From Rhodanobacter_A agri (GTDB lineage: Bacteria; Pseudomonadota; Gammaproteobacteria; Xanthomonadales; Rhodanobacteraceae), in the NCBI RefSeq assembly GCF_044904705.1, contig NZ_JADIKL010000015.1, positions 1 to 64,000 on the forward strand: DNA of 64,000 bases, read 5' to 3'. Below are positions 34,444 through 44,090 of this stretch, one piece after another. Below the pieces are notes generated by a model. That model was given only the letters and a program-made list of their open reading frames with translations, was not told the origin of the DNA and searched no databases. The position numbers and the translations under genes are program-made. How positions within the stretch are numbered: position 1 is the stretch's first letter; every line of letters begins with the position of its first letter.

Positions 34444-35451
34444 TCAGGCGGCGTCCAGTACGTCGAGCAGGCAGCGGTTCTTGCCGGCGCGCTTGGCCCG
34501 GTAGAGTGCGCGGTCGGCTGCCTGGATCAAGGCCTCGTCCGAGGACGTTTCGGCAGCCCACAGTGCAATGCCGATGCTGGCGCTGACGCGGGCCACCACT
34601 TCGCCGGACGGGGTAGGCAGCGGATAGGGCAGGGCGAGCAGGTCGCACAGCTGCTGGCAGCGCTGGAGCAGCAGCTGCAGTTCGGTGGCGTCCTCGAGAA
34701 TCAGCGCGAACTCGTCGCCGCCCAGCCGGGCCACGGTGTCGCCGGCGCGCACGTGCTCGCGCAGGCGAGCGGCGATGGCTACCAGCAAGGCGTCGCCGAC
34801 AGGATGGCCGTGGGTATCGTTGACGGCCTTGAAGCCGTCGATGTCGAGCATGGCCAGTGCGAAGCCGCGTCCGTGATCCACGGCTTGTGCGATGGCACCG
34901 CGCAGGCGTTCGTGGAACAGAGCGCGGTTCGGCAGGCCGGTGAGCATGTCGTGGGTGGCCTGGTGGCGCACCTGGGCTTCGATGCGCTGGCGTTCGGCGA
35001 TCTCTTCCTGCAGCTGGCGGTTGCGATCGGACAGCTCGCCCAGCGTTTCCTGCAACTGCATGCGCGCATTGTAGAGTTCGAGGAACACGCGCACCTTCGA
35101 GCGCAGGATGGTGTCGTTGATCGGCTTGGCGATGTAGTCCACCGCGCCGGAGCGGTAGCCCTTCAGGCGGTTGAGGTCGTCGGCGTAGGCGGCGGTGACG
35201 AAGATGATCGGTGTGTCGCGCAGCTGCTCGGTCTCGCCGAGCAGGGTAGCCACCTCGAAGCCGTCCATGTCGGGCATGTTCACGTCGAGCAGGATCAGCG
35301 CGAAGGCATGTTCCAGGCACAGCGCCAGCGCTTCGTTGCCACTGGTTGCCTCGACCAGTTCAGCACCGCAGTCGCCGAGCAGGTGGCGCATGGCCACGAG
35401 GTTGGCGCGGGTGTCGTCGACGATCAGGAGTTTGGGGCGCGTTTCGTTCAT
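34444..35451 (-). CDS. Response regulator with diguanylate cyclase (REC-GGDEF)
   Basis: A 335-residue protein. Residues 6-125 are a receiver domain with the acidic pair in LLIVDD, phospho-acceptor Asp56 in LILLDVNMPDMDG and the late Lys in YIAKPIND. A short coiled coil links to the cyclase domain at residues about 170-335, with LTGLPNRALF, FKAVNDTHGHPVGDALL and an intact LARLGGDEFALIL-type GGDEF. The start ATG overlaps the CheB stop by four bases, so it is translated with it. Phosphorylation by the upstream hybrid kinase probably sets c-di-GMP synthesis. Confidence 0.93.
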   Translation of the reverse strand: MNETRPKLLIVDDTRANLVAMRHLLGDCGAELVEATSGNEALALCLEHAFALILLDVNMPDMDGFEVATLLGETEQLRDTPIIFVTAAYADDLNRLKGYRSGAVDYIAKPINDTILRSKVRVFLELYNARMQLQETLGELSDRNRQLQEEIAERQRIEAQVRHQATHDMLTGLPNRALFHERLRGAIAQAVDHGRGFALAMLDIDGFKAVNDTHGHPVGDALLVAIAARLREHVRAGDTVARLGGDEFALILEDATELQLLLQRCQQLCDLLALPYPLPTPSGEVVARVSASIGIALWAAETSSDEALIQAADRALYRAKRAGKNRCLLDVLDAA

Positions 35452-36017
35452 GGCAGGCACAACTGGTTGAGCAAAGGGGCAATCGCATCGAGTGGCACGC
35501 AGTGGTCGGCGCCGGCGCGGTCGATAGCCGCCTGCGGCATCGTGCGCGCCACCGCGCTGTCAGGCGACTGCACGATGGCGCAGCCGCCGAGCCGGCGCAA
35601 CTCGCGCAGGCCGTCGGCACCATCGGCGTTGGCGCCGCTGAGCACCACGCCGACCACGGCGTCGCGCCATGCTGCGGCAGCAGAGGCGAACAGGACGTCA
35701 ATCGAGGGGCGCGACAGGTTGACGCGCGGATCCGCCGACAACGTGAAATGCAGATCGTGTTCCACCAGCAGGTGGTAGCCGGCGGGGGCGACCTGTACCA
35801 CGCCGCCGCGCGCCGGTGCGCGTTCCGCGGCCTCGATCACCGGCAGTCGCGAGGCGCGGGCCAGCAGTTCGCACAGCAGCTCCACCGTTTCCGAGCCGGT
35901 GTGGCAACAGGCCAGCACCGCCTGCGGCAGGTGCGGATCGAGCCCGCCCAGCACGGCCTTCAGCGCCTCGGGGCCGCCGGCCGAGCAACCCAGCACGATG
36001 GCGGCCGGGCGCTTCAT
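35448..36017 (-). CDS. CheB-type methylesterase domain protein without receiver domain
   Basis: A 189-residue CheB catalytic domain only. Ser12 in VLGCSAGGPEALKAVL, His in ACCHTGS and Asp in VLSGANADGADGL form the CheB triad. CheB removes methyl groups from chemoreceptor glutamates; here it lacks the usual N-terminal receiver domain that would gate it. It is coupled by 4-base overlaps to CheR upstream and the REC-GGDEF gene downstream. No chemoreceptor is encoded nearby, so this is likely a non-chemotaxis signalling module. Confidence 0.9.
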   Translation of the reverse strand: MKRPAAIVLGCSAGGPEALKAVLGGLDPHLPQAVLACCHTGSETVELLCELLARASRLPVIEAAERAPARGGVVQVAPAGYHLLVEHDLHFTLSADPRVNLSRPSIDVLFASAAAAWRDAVVGVVLSGANADGADGLRELRRLGGCAIVQSPDSAVARTMPQAAIDRAGADHCVPLDAIAPLLNQLCLP

Positions 36018-36874
36018 GGCGCCGGTTCCGTCGCGGCTGTAGTGCTGCGCCGGTAGATCCGCAGATTGGCGTCGACGGGCGCGAAATCGGCCGCGGCTTC
36101 GGCGGAGTCCGGGCGTTCGCGCAGCCCGAGGCAGAGGAAGCCGCCACGCACCAGCGAATCGCGGAACAGCGCCAGGCAACGCTGCTGCAGCGGATTGGCG
36201 AAGTAGATCAGTACGTTGCGGCACAGCACCAGCTGCGCCTCGCAGAACACCGTGTCGGTCGCCAGGTTGTGCTGGGCGAAGGTGACATGGCGACGCAGCC
36301 GCCGATCGAGCTTGAGCAGACCGTAGCGCGCGCTGTAGTAGTCGGCCAGCGAGTGGTTGCCGCCTGCCGCCAGATAGTTGCGCGACCACTGCTGGGCCAC
36401 GCGCAACGGGTAGATGCCTTCGCGCGCGCGCTCCAGCGCGCGGGCGCTGAGGTCGGTGGCGAAGATCTGGCTGCGTTCGTACAGCCCGGCCTCCTCCAGC
36501 AGGATGGCCAGCGAATAGATTTCCTCGCCGTGCGCGCAACCCGCCTGCCAGATGGTGATCTGCGGGTACGAGGCCAGCATCGGCAGCACCTGCTCGCGCA
36601 GGGTACGGAATACGGAGGGATCGCGGAACATGTCCGAGGCGGGTACCGACAGTCCTTCCAGCAATTGCGGCAGCAACTCCGGCTCGTGCAGCAGTCGGTG
36701 GGTGAGCGCGCTGATCGCGCCGTCGCCGAAGTTCGTCGCCAGCTGGCGTACGCGGCGCAGCAGCGAGGCTGGCGCGTACTGTCTGAAGTCGTAGCCATGG
36801 CGCCGCCGCATCGCCTCGACGAACAGGTCCAGCTCGATGCCCTCCAGCTCGATGTCGTCGGACGCACGGTCCAT
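36014..36874 (-). CDS. CheR-type methyltransferase
   Basis: A 286-residue SAM-dependent methyltransferase of the CheR family. The N-terminal helical domain (HGYDFRQYAPASLLRRVRQL) is followed by SDMFRDPSVFRTLREQVLP, the SAM-binding segment IWQAGCAHGEEIYSLAILLEE, ATDLSARALERAREGIYP, and CRNVLIYFANPLQQRCLALF. It methylates glutamates on receptor-like proteins. The start lies 3 bases after the upstream hybrid kinase stop, so all four genes form one operon. The methyl-acceptor is not apparent; the CHASE3-like sensor of the kinase is a candidate. Confidence 0.93.
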   Translation of the reverse strand: MDRASDDIELEGIELDLFVEAMRRRHGYDFRQYAPASLLRRVRQLATNFGDGAISALTHRLLHEPELLPQLLEGLSVPASDMFRDPSVFRTLREQVLPMLASYPQITIWQAGCAHGEEIYSLAILLEEAGLYERSQIFATDLSARALERAREGIYPLRVAQQWSRNYLAAGGNHSLADYYSARYGLLKLDRRLRRHVTFAQHNLATDTVFCEAQLVLCRNVLIYFANPLQQRCLALFRDSLVRGGFLCLGLRERPDSAEAAADFAPVDANLRIYRRSTTAATEPAP

Positions 36875-36876
36875 GG

Positions 36877-39800
36877 TCAGCGGCGCAGCCAGACGCGGAT
36901 CATCGAATTGAGCTTGTCGAGGTCGACCGGCTTGGAGAGGTAATCGTTCGCACCGGCGGCGAGGCATTGTTCGCGGTCGCCGCGCATGGCCTTGGCAGTG
37001 AGCGCGATGATCGGCAGCTGGGCGAGGCGTGACTGGGCACGGATCTGCCGGATCGCCTCATAGCCGTCCATGCCGGGCATCATAATGTCCATCAGCACCA
37101 GTTCCAGCGCATCCTCCTCCTCCAGCATGCGCAGCGCCCTGGGGCCGTCCTGCGCCATGCTGACCTTGAGCCCCCAGCCGCGCAGCACCTTCGACAAGGC
37201 GAACAGGTTGCGCATGTCGTCGTCCACCAGCAGCAGATGGTGGCCTTGCAGCCCGTCGGCGATATCGGCCGCGCTCGCGGAAGGCTGTTGGCGGATACGG
37301 TGCAGGAACAGGCTGACTTCATCCAGCAGCCGGTCCGGCGAGCGCGCTCCCTTGATCACGATGCTGTCGGTGTACTGGCGGATGCGCAGGTTCTCCTCGC
37401 GGCTGAGATCGCGCCCCGAATAGATCACCACTGGCGGCACGCTGCCACCGGCGGCGAGGCGTTCCAGCAGCTCCATGCCGGAGAGGCCCGGCAAGCCGAG
37501 GTCGAGCACGATGCAGTCGTAGGCGCCGCCTGCGATCTGTTCCAGCGCCTGCTCGGCGGAGCCCGCCTCGTCGATCTCGACGCGGTCTTGCCGCAGCAGG
37601 TTGCGCAGCGCGCTGCGTTCGGCTACGTCGTCGTCCACCACCAGAAGGCGGCGCGTGCGGTCGCGCGCCACGTGCAGCAGGCGGTCGACCGCATCGTTGA
37701 TCTGTTCGCGGCTGACCGGCTTGGTGAGGAAGCCCACCGCACCGAGTTCGCGGCTGTGCTCGGCGCCATCGGCGGCGGAGAGGAAATGCACCGGGATGGA
37801 GCGCGTGCTCGGATCGGCCTGCAATCGCTCGATCACGGTCCAGCCGTCGATACCCGGCAGCATCACGTCGAGCAGGATGCCCAGCGGGCGATAGCGGCGT
37901 GCCAGCTCCAGCCCGCTCTCGCCGTCGGTAGCGAGCAGCATGGAATGGCCCTTCTGGCGCACCATGTCGGCCAGGATGCGCGCGAATGCAGGGTCGTCCT
38001 CGACGATCAGGATGGGTGCCTCGCCCGGGACAAGGCGCTCGCGATCGTCGGGCAGGGTGCCTGGCCGCAGCGCCAGGTTGGGCAGCGGCCGTGGCGGTGC
38101 CGCGGCGGGCGGTTCCGTGGTCGTGGTCGTGGCCGAGGTGGCGGGTACGCCATGCTCCGGCAGCAACAGCGTGAATTCACTGCCGCGATCGCTTTCGCTG
38201 CGCAGCATGATGTCGCCACCGAGCAGCCCGGCCATGCGACGCGAGATGCTGAGGCCCAGGCCGGTGCCGCCGTAGTTCCGGCTAGTGCTGGAGTCGACCT
38301 GCTCGAACGCGGCGAACACTTTTTCCTGCTTGTCGGCCGCAATGCCGATGCCGGTATCGGTCACGCTGATCGCCAACAGCGGCTGGCCCGCCAGTGTCGC
38401 GGGCAGCGCCAGGTCGGCTGCCGGGCGCCCGATACGTACCTGCACCGACCCGGTGGCGGTGAACTTGAAAGCGTTCGCCAGCAGGTTGTTGACGATCTGC
38501 TCGAGCTTGCCGGGATCGGTGTGGGTACGCTCGGGCAGTCCATCGGCCACCTGCACGCCGAAGTCCAGCTTCTTGTCGCGGGCCACGTGGTCGAAGTTGC
38601 GGCGCAGGCTGCGGGCAAGGTCCTCCAGCGCGTAGTCGTCCAGCGCCAGCTCCATCTTGCCGGCCTCGATCTTGGACAGGTCGAGGATGTCGTTGATCAG
38701 GCGCAGCAGGCTGCTGCCGGCGTCGTGGATGATCTGCGCCGATTCGACCTCCTCGCTGTCCAGCCGGCCGCCCGTGTTCTCCGCCAGGCTGCGCGAGAGG
38801 ATCAGCAAGCTGTTCAGCGGCGTGCGCAGCTCATGCGACATGTTGGCGAGGAACTCGCTCTTGTACTGGCTGGCGCGCGCCAGTTCCTGTGCCTTCTCAG
38901 ACGTCTCCGCCTGCAATGCCTCCAGCGTGCGCTTCTGTTCCTGCAAGGTGTCGCTCTGCAGACGCAGCTCCTCGTTCGAAGCCTGCAGTTCCTCCGCCTG
39001 CACGCGCAACTCTTCCTCGGAAACCAGCAGGCGCTGCGACTGTTCCTCCAGTTCCAGCGTCTTCGTTTCCAGGTGGTCGTGCGACTCGCGCAGCGCGTCC
39101 TGCTGCTGGCGCATCGTGATGCTGCCGACGCGCAGCTGGTCGGCCTGTTCCTGGGTCTGTTCGAGCAAATCCTGCGTACGCACCGCGCGATTGAGGTTGT
39201 CCAGTGACAGGGCGACCAGCGGCAGCAGCTGTTCCAGCAGCTGCCGCTGCAGCGCCGTTGGCGATTCGAAACCGGCGAATTCCAGCACGCCGAGCAGACG
39301 GTCGCGCAGCAGCACGGGCAGGATCAGCAGATGGCGCGGCAGCGCGTTGCCGCTGCCGGAGTCGATGCGCAGATAGTCGTCCGGCAGATGATCCAGTTCG
39401 ATCGGCTGATGGTCCAGTGCGCACTGGCCGACCAGGCCCTCGCCCGGCATGTAGCGCACGGCGGGGTGGTTGCCCAGTCGCAGGCCGTAGCTGCCGATCA
39501 GGTCGAGCCGGCCGCTGGCTTCGTCGTGCAGGTAGAGCACGCCGACGCCGGCCTTGAGCAGCGGCATCAGCTCTTCGGTCAGCTGCTCGGCGAACCCGCG
39601 GTGGGTAGTGGCCTCCTGCAGCTGCTGCGAGATCGCCGCGACCTGGCTCTTCAGCCGGGCATTGTCGTGCGTCTCGATGGCCATTTCCTTGAATACCTGC
39701 AGCGCGCGGGCGATCTCGCCGATCTCGTCGCGACGCTCTATCTGGCGGATCACGATGCTATGGTCATGCGCGGCGAGCTGGTTCATCTTGTCGGTCATGC

Positions 39801-40533
39801 GCCGCAGCGGCCGGGTGATCAGTCGGTAGCACAGCACGATCACCCAGAGGCCCAGCACCAGCATGAGCAGGGTGACCACCGCGTCGATCACGCGGGTGCG
39901 CGCCATCAGATCGTCCAGGCGCGCGGTACGGCTGGCCAGCAGGCTCTGTTCGCTGCTGGTCATCTGGGCGAGCAGGTTGAGGATGTCGCTGGCGCGCACC
40001 GAGCGGTGATCCATGTAAATGGCCTGGATGCGCTGCAGCTCCGCTGCCTGCTGCGTCGGATCCAGTGTGTCCAAGCGTGCCATCGGAACCGCCACGCGGT
40101 CGTCTGCTTCCTGGTGCCATTGCGCGATCGCGGCTTCGAGCCGGTCGATGCGCGTCTGCTGCAACGGGTTGTCTGCGGTCAGTTCGCGCAGTTGGCGGAG
40201 CTGTCCGCCGAGTGCCTGCATGCCGGTCAGGTAGGCGTCGCGTTCCTCGGTGCGCCGGTTCAGCAGATAGCCTCGCACGCCGAGCTGGGCGGCCGCGGTC
40301 GTATCGTGGATTTCGTCGATCTGCTGCAGCACGGCGTAGGTATGCACATACCAGTGCCGCGCCACGTCCTGCTGGCGCAGCGAATCCAGCGTGATCAGGT
40401 TGGCAGCCAGCGCCACGCCGAGCAGCAGCGCGATGGCCAGCTGGATCTTGCGCTGGATCGGCTGGTTGGCCAGCCAGGAGTACTTGCGGGGCGTCGTGCG
40501 GTTAGTCGCGGGCATGGTCGTGTCGCCGGGCAT
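36877..40533 (-). CDS. Membrane hybrid sensor histidine kinase with three receiver domains
   Basis: A 1218-residue kinase heading the signalling operon. In order: membrane helix (residues about 28-50); periplasmic four-helix CHASE3-like sensor; second helix (about 217-240); HAMP; GAF (about 320-460); a long Gln/Glu/Leu coiled coil; HisKA with phospho-acceptor His567 in FLANMSHELRTPLNS; HATPase with NNLLANAFKF and GGTGLGLSIS; then receivers at about 834-950 (PILIVEDDPAF, LLDVMLPGIDG), 961-1080 (LLVVDDDVAE, VLDLGLPGLSG) and 1101-1218 (LLLVDDDMRN, LMDIMMPGMDG). The start could instead be the ATG six codons in; neither has a clear ribosome binding site. Three receivers suggest an internal phosphorelay or multiple outputs. 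Confidence 0.93.
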   Translation of the reverse strand: MPGDTTMPATNRTTPRKYSWLANQPIQRKIQLAIALLLGVALAANLITLDSLRQQDVARHWYVHTYAVLQQIDEIHDTTAAAQLGVRGYLLNRRTEERDAYLTGMQALGGQLRQLRELTADNPLQQTRIDRLEAAIAQWHQEADDRVAVPMARLDTLDPTQQAAELQRIQAIYMDHRSVRASDILNLLAQMTSSEQSLLASRTARLDDLMARTRVIDAVVTLLMLVLGLWVIVLCYRLITRPLRRMTDKMNQLAAHDHSIVIRQIERRDEIGEIARALQVFKEMAIETHDNARLKSQVAAISQQLQEATTHRGFAEQLTEELMPLLKAGVGVLYLHDEASGRLDLIGSYGLRLGNHPAVRYMPGEGLVGQCALDHQPIELDHLPDDYLRIDSGSGNALPRHLLILPVLLRDRLLGVLEFAGFESPTALQRQLLEQLLPLVALSLDNLNRAVRTQDLLEQTQEQADQLRVGSITMRQQQDALRESHDHLETKTLELEEQSQRLLVSEEELRVQAEELQASNEELRLQSDTLQEQKRTLEALQAETSEKAQELARASQYKSEFLANMSHELRTPLNSLLILSRSLAENTGGRLDSEEVESAQIIHDAGSSLLRLINDILDLSKIEAGKMELALDDYALEDLARSLRRNFDHVARDKKLDFGVQVADGLPERTHTDPGKLEQIVNNLLANAFKFTATGSVQVRIGRPAADLALPATLAGQPLLAISVTDTGIGIAADKQEKVFAAFEQVDSSTSRNYGGTGLGLSISRRMAGLLGGDIMLRSESDRGSEFTLLLPEHGVPATSATTTTTEPPAAAPPRPLPNLALRPGTLPDDRERLVPGEAPILIVEDDPAFARILADMVRQKGHSMLLATDGESGLELARRYRPLGILLDVMLPGIDGWTVIERLQADPSTRSIPVHFLSAADGAEHSRELGAVGFLTKPVSREQINDAVDRLLHVARDRTRRLLVVDDDVAERSALRNLLRQDRVEIDEAGSAEQALEQIAGGAYDCIVLDLGLPGLSGMELLERLAAGGSVPPVVIYSGRDLSREENLRIRQYTDSIVIKGARSPDRLLDEVSLFLHRIRQQPSASAADIADGLQGHHLLLVDDDMRNLFALSKVLRGWGLKVSMAQDGPRALRMLEEEDALELVLMDIMMPGMDGYEAIRQIRAQSRLAQLPIIALTAKAMRGDREQCLAAGANDYLSKPVDLDKLNSMIRVWLRR

Positions 40534-40635
40534 GTCGGTGGACTGGCCGTCGCACGTCCCTGCCGTGCGCGGGGCTGCTGCTGCGCACAGGGTAACCGTT
40601 GCGGGCGCCCAGCCATAGCCGGGCGCCCCGCGGGC

Positions 40636-41541
40636 TCAGCGGCGCCGCCAGCTGGGCGGTACCAGCGAGCGCTGACGCAGGGCCAGCACCAGCAGGGCCG
40701 TCGAGCACAGCAGGCACAGCGTCAAGGCCACCACCGAAGCCTCGGCGCCGAACACGCCGCCACTGAGCCAGTCTGGCCCGGTGCGCGTGGACACCAGCCA
40801 GCCATCGGCCTTCATGCCCGACACCGGGATGCCGTAGACCGTGCCCTGGCAGAAGTTCCAGGCTGCATGCAGGCCCATGCAGAGCGGCAGCGAGCGGGTC
40901 ACGTTGTACAGCAGGCCGAACAGCAGCCCCGCCTCGACCGTGATCGCCAGCGAGCTCCACACCGTGGCGCCAGGATTGGCGGCATGGGCGAGGCCGAAGA
41001 ACAGCGACGAAACCAGCAGCGCCGCCCAGGTGCCGAGGCCTTCTTCCACGAAGCGGAACAGCGCGCCGCGGAACATGATCTCCTCGCCCACGCCGGCACC
41101 GATACCTACCATCAGCAACGGTGTCACCCAGTTGGCATGCGGATTGAACCCGGTGACGTGGTAGACACCCAGCAGCCAGAGTACGCCGACCACGGTGCTG
41201 AACAGGGCGGCGCCAGCCGCGATGCCGACGATGGCCCGCGATGCAGCGTTGCGCGACAGCAGTTCGGCCGGCTTGCGGCGCTCGATCAAGAAGGTCACCA
41301 CCAGGTAGGCCACCAGGGCTGGGAGGATGCGGCCAACCATCTGGCCCAGCCCTGCCTGCAGTGGCGTGCCTTTGCTGGTCCATCCCAGCATGTGCATGGC
41401 GAATTCCACCAGCCTCACGCCGGGAATGAACACGATCACGAAGGCGAGCAGCCGCGCCAGTGGCGAAAACACCATCCAGCGTTGCCAGCCGGGCGTGCCT
41501 GCGGGCGTGACGAAAGCGACCTGTTGGCCGGAGACGATCAT
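40636..41541 (-). CDS. CPBP-family intramembrane metalloprotease
   Basis: A 301-residue membrane protein with about 8 hydrophobic segments. The Abi/CPBP motifs are intact: GEEIMFRGALF (Glu-Glu-x-x-x-Arg), FFGLAHAANPG (His) and MGLHAAWNFCQG (His/Asn). Such proteins resemble type II CAAX prenyl endopeptidases; some give immunity to bacteriocins. The start is the ATG preceded by AAGGGG at 5 bases, rather than ATGs 10 or 25 codons earlier. No bacteriocin-like gene is adjacent, so its role is unknown. Confidence 0.9.
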   Translation of the reverse strand: MIVSGQQVAFVTPAGTPGWQRWMVFSPLARLLAFVIVFIPGVRLVEFAMHMLGWTSKGTPLQAGLGQMVGRILPALVAYLVVTFLIERRKPAELLSRNAASRAIVGIAAGAALFSTVVGVLWLLGVYHVTGFNPHANWVTPLLMVGIGAGVGEEIMFRGALFRFVEEGLGTWAALLVSSLFFGLAHAANPGATVWSSLAITVEAGLLFGLLYNVTRSLPLCMGLHAAWNFCQGTVYGIPVSGMKADGWLVSTRTGPDWLSGGVFGAEASVVALTLCLLCSTALLVLALRQRSLVPPSWRRR

Positions 41542-41629
41542 GAAAACCCCTTGGTGATTGTTGGTGGGCATGAGTCTGCCGGGCGCCGCAAGTCGGCGCC
41601 CAGTGACCTCAGTCATGCCTTGCCAGAGG

Positions 41630-43231
41630 TCACGCCTCGATCGCGGTCGCGTGCTCGCGCGTGGCCGAGAAGCGCACCGCCGGCGAACGTTCCTGCGCCA
41701 GCTGCAGGTTCACCCGCGAGGGCGCCAGGTAGACTAACTCGCCCGCGGCGTCGATGGCGAGGTTCATCGCGTTCTTCTCGCGGAACTCCTCCAGCTTCTT
41801 CGCGTCGTCGCAATGCACCCAGCGTGCGGTGGCCACGGTCACCGGCTCAAACGCGGCGTCCACGCCGTACTCGTCCTTGAGCCGGTAAGCCACTACGTCG
41901 AACTGCAGCACGCCCACCGCGCCAAGGATCAGGTCGTTCGACATCAAGGGGCGGAAGAACTGGGTGGCACCCTCCTCGGACAGCTGCGCCAAGCCCTTCT
42001 GCAGCGCCTTCATCTTCAGCGGGTCGCGCAGGCGGGCGCGGCGGAACAGCTCGGGCGCGAAGTTGGGGATGCCGGTGAAGGAAACAGGCTCGCCCTCGGT
42101 GAAGGTGTCGCCGATGGAGATGGTGCCGTGGTTGTGCAGGCCGATCACGTCGCCGGGGTAGGCGGTTTCCACGATCTCGCGGTCCGAGGCCATGAAAGTG
42201 AGCGCGTTGGCGATGCGCACTTCCTTGTTCGTGCGCGTCTGGATCATCTTCATGCCGGCGTTGTAGGTGCCCGAGCAGACGCGCATGAAGGCCACGCGGT
42301 CACGGTGCGCGGGGTCCATGTTCGCCTGGATCTTGAATACGAAGCCGGTGAGCTTTTCCTCCTCCGGCTGCACTTCGCGCGAGGTGGTGGTGCGTGCGCG
42401 TGGCGCGGGCGCGTGCTCGACAAAGAAGTCCAGCAGCAGCTGCACACCGAAGTTGTTCACCGCCGAGCCGAAGAACACCGGGGTGAGCTTGCCAGCGAGG
42501 TACTCGTCCAGGTCGAAGGAGGGCGCGGCGCCCTGTACCAGCTCCAGCTCGTCGCGCAACTCGGCCAGCGCCTCGCTGCCGATGGCTGCTTCTAGGCCCG
42601 GTGCGTCCAGGCCCTTGAAGATGGTGGAGTCCTGGCGGGTGAAGTTCTTGCCCTGCTCGAACAGGTGCACTTCATCCAGTAGCAGGTGGTACACACCCTT
42701 CAGCCGCTTGCCCATGCCGATCGGCCAGGTCAGCGGCGCACAGGCGATGCCGAGCACGGATTCCACCTCGTCCAGCAGTTCGATCGGCGACTTGCCTTCG
42801 CGGTCGAGCTTGTTGATGAAGGTCATGATCGGCGTGTCGCGCAGGCGACACACCTCCATCAGCTTGATTGTGCGTTCCTCAACGCCTTTGGCGCAGTCGA
42901 TCACCATCAGCGCCGAGTCCACCGCGGTGAGCACGCGGTAAGTGTCCTCGGAGAAGTCCGCGTGGCCGGGGGTGTCGAGCAGGTTGACGATCTTGCCCTC
43001 GTAAGGGAACTGCATCACCGACGACGTCACCGAGATGCCACGCTCTTTCTCCAGCGCCATCCAGTCGGACGTTGCATGGCGCGCGGCCTTGCGGCCCTTC
43101 ACCGAGCCGGCCATCTGGATCGCGCCGCCGAACAGCAGCAGCTTTTCCGTCAGCGTGGTCTTGCCCGCGTCAGGATGGCTGACGATGGCAAAGGTGCGGC
43201 GGCGGTGGGTTTCGGCGAGATGACTGGACAT
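41630..43231 (-). CDS. prfC: Peptide chain release factor 3
   Basis: A 533-residue translational GTPase that recycles RF1/RF2 after termination. G1 is SHPDAGKTTLTEKLLLFGG, switch II DTPGHADFSEDTYR and G4 FINKLDREG. RF3-specific blocks are RKAARHATSDWMALEKERGI and VGVLQFDVVAYRLKDEYGVD. The start ATG begins MSSHLAETHRRRTFAIVSH. Length and motifs are normal. Confidence 0.97.
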   Translation of the reverse strand: MSSHLAETHRRRTFAIVSHPDAGKTTLTEKLLLFGGAIQMAGSVKGRKAARHATSDWMALEKERGISVTSSVMQFPYEGKIVNLLDTPGHADFSEDTYRVLTAVDSALMVIDCAKGVEERTIKLMEVCRLRDTPIMTFINKLDREGKSPIELLDEVESVLGIACAPLTWPIGMGKRLKGVYHLLLDEVHLFEQGKNFTRQDSTIFKGLDAPGLEAAIGSEALAELRDELELVQGAAPSFDLDEYLAGKLTPVFFGSAVNNFGVQLLLDFFVEHAPAPRARTTTSREVQPEEEKLTGFVFKIQANMDPAHRDRVAFMRVCSGTYNAGMKMIQTRTNKEVRIANALTFMASDREIVETAYPGDVIGLHNHGTISIGDTFTEGEPVSFTGIPNFAPELFRRARLRDPLKMKALQKGLAQLSEEGATQFFRPLMSNDLILGAVGVLQFDVVAYRLKDEYGVDAAFEPVTVATARWVHCDDAKKLEEFREKNAMNLAIDAAGELVYLAPSRVNLQLAQERSPAVRFSATREHATAIEA

Positions 43232-43303
43232 GGCGATGGGGTAGGCGCGTAGCGTGAACCGCCTATTGTAGCGGGGCGGCCCGCCTGTCATGCAGGGCCT
43301 GGT

Positions 43304-44023
43304 TCAGGCCGCCTTGAACGTCACCACCAGTACGTCACGATGCGCCGCCCGCCCGGGATCCTTGGGCACCACCGGGGTGACGCCATGGAACACGCGGTGG
43401 TCGTCGAGCAGGGCGGCGTCGAAGGTATGGGCGAGGGTGAATTGGCCCAGTTCGCGGCCGTCGGGCGCATGGATGGTGGTGGTGCCACGTTCGATGTTTT
43501 CGCGGTCGATCAGCAGCACCAGCACATAGTCCACGCCGTCGCGATGCACACCTTCGGGCGTGGGTTCGCCGGCCTCGCCGGCGCTTGCCTCGATGCGGAA
43601 CTGATGCACCTCGATGCGCCAGTGCTGTGCCGCCGGCGCCAGTGCGCCGAAACCGTCGCGGCAGAACGCGAGGATGCGTTGCAGGCTGGCGCTGTCCGCG
43701 ATCGCCGGCACGACCGGTTCGAACCAGCGCTCGATGTCACCCTGCAGCGTGTTGTAGGCCAGGCTCTGGTAATGCGGCTGGTGCGGTTCGCGGCGGATCG
43801 TGCCGTCGGCATCGGCGGCGAACACCGCGTGCCGGCGGCGACGCTGGCGGCCGCGTGCGGCGAGGTAGCTGTCTTCGCCGAGATCGTCCCAGCTCGCGGC
43901 GAAGGCAGGCCAGTCGGCCAGCGTGGCAGCGTCGAGCAGGCCGCGCATGGCATCGGCGGTGACGAAGGTGAAGCCGTCGCGTCGCAGCGCGGCGCGCAAA
44001 TCGGGGGGCGTGGGGGCGTTCAT
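43304..44023 (-). CDS. 2OG-Fe(II) dioxygenase-family protein (PF10014-like)
   Basis: A 239-residue protein resembling the 2OG-Fe dioxygenase family that includes bacterial free-amino-acid hydroxylases such as isoleucine dioxygenase. Visible features: RREPHQPHYQSLAYNTLQGDIERWFEP, the metal-site PEGVHRDGVDYVLVLLIDR (His-x-Asp) and DDHRVFHGVTPVVP with the distal His. The C-terminus HRDVLVVTF probably carries a 2-oxoglutarate-contacting residue. Substrate unknown; hydroxylation of a free amino acid is an inference from the family. Confidence 0.8.
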   Translation of the reverse strand: MNAPTPPDLRAALRRDGFTFVTADAMRGLLDAATLADWPAFAASWDDLGEDSYLAARGRQRRRRHAVFAADADGTIRREPHQPHYQSLAYNTLQGDIERWFEPVVPAIADSASLQRILAFCRDGFGALAPAAQHWRIEVHQFRIEASAGEAGEPTPEGVHRDGVDYVLVLLIDRENIERGTTTIHAPDGRELGQFTLAHTFDAALLDDHRVFHGVTPVVPKDPGRAAHRDVLVVTFKAA

Positions 44024-44090
44024 GCGCGCAAGCTAGCAGGAAGCGCATGAAACGGCACTGGCTTGCCGATGGCCGTGCCGGGGCGGTACC

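Noticed and set aside
40601..40631. Terminator after the CPBP protease gene (GCGGGCGCCC palindrome)
   Set aside because: The GC-rich palindrome is real but lacks any T-run on the minus strand and has a 10-base loop; not strong enough to list.
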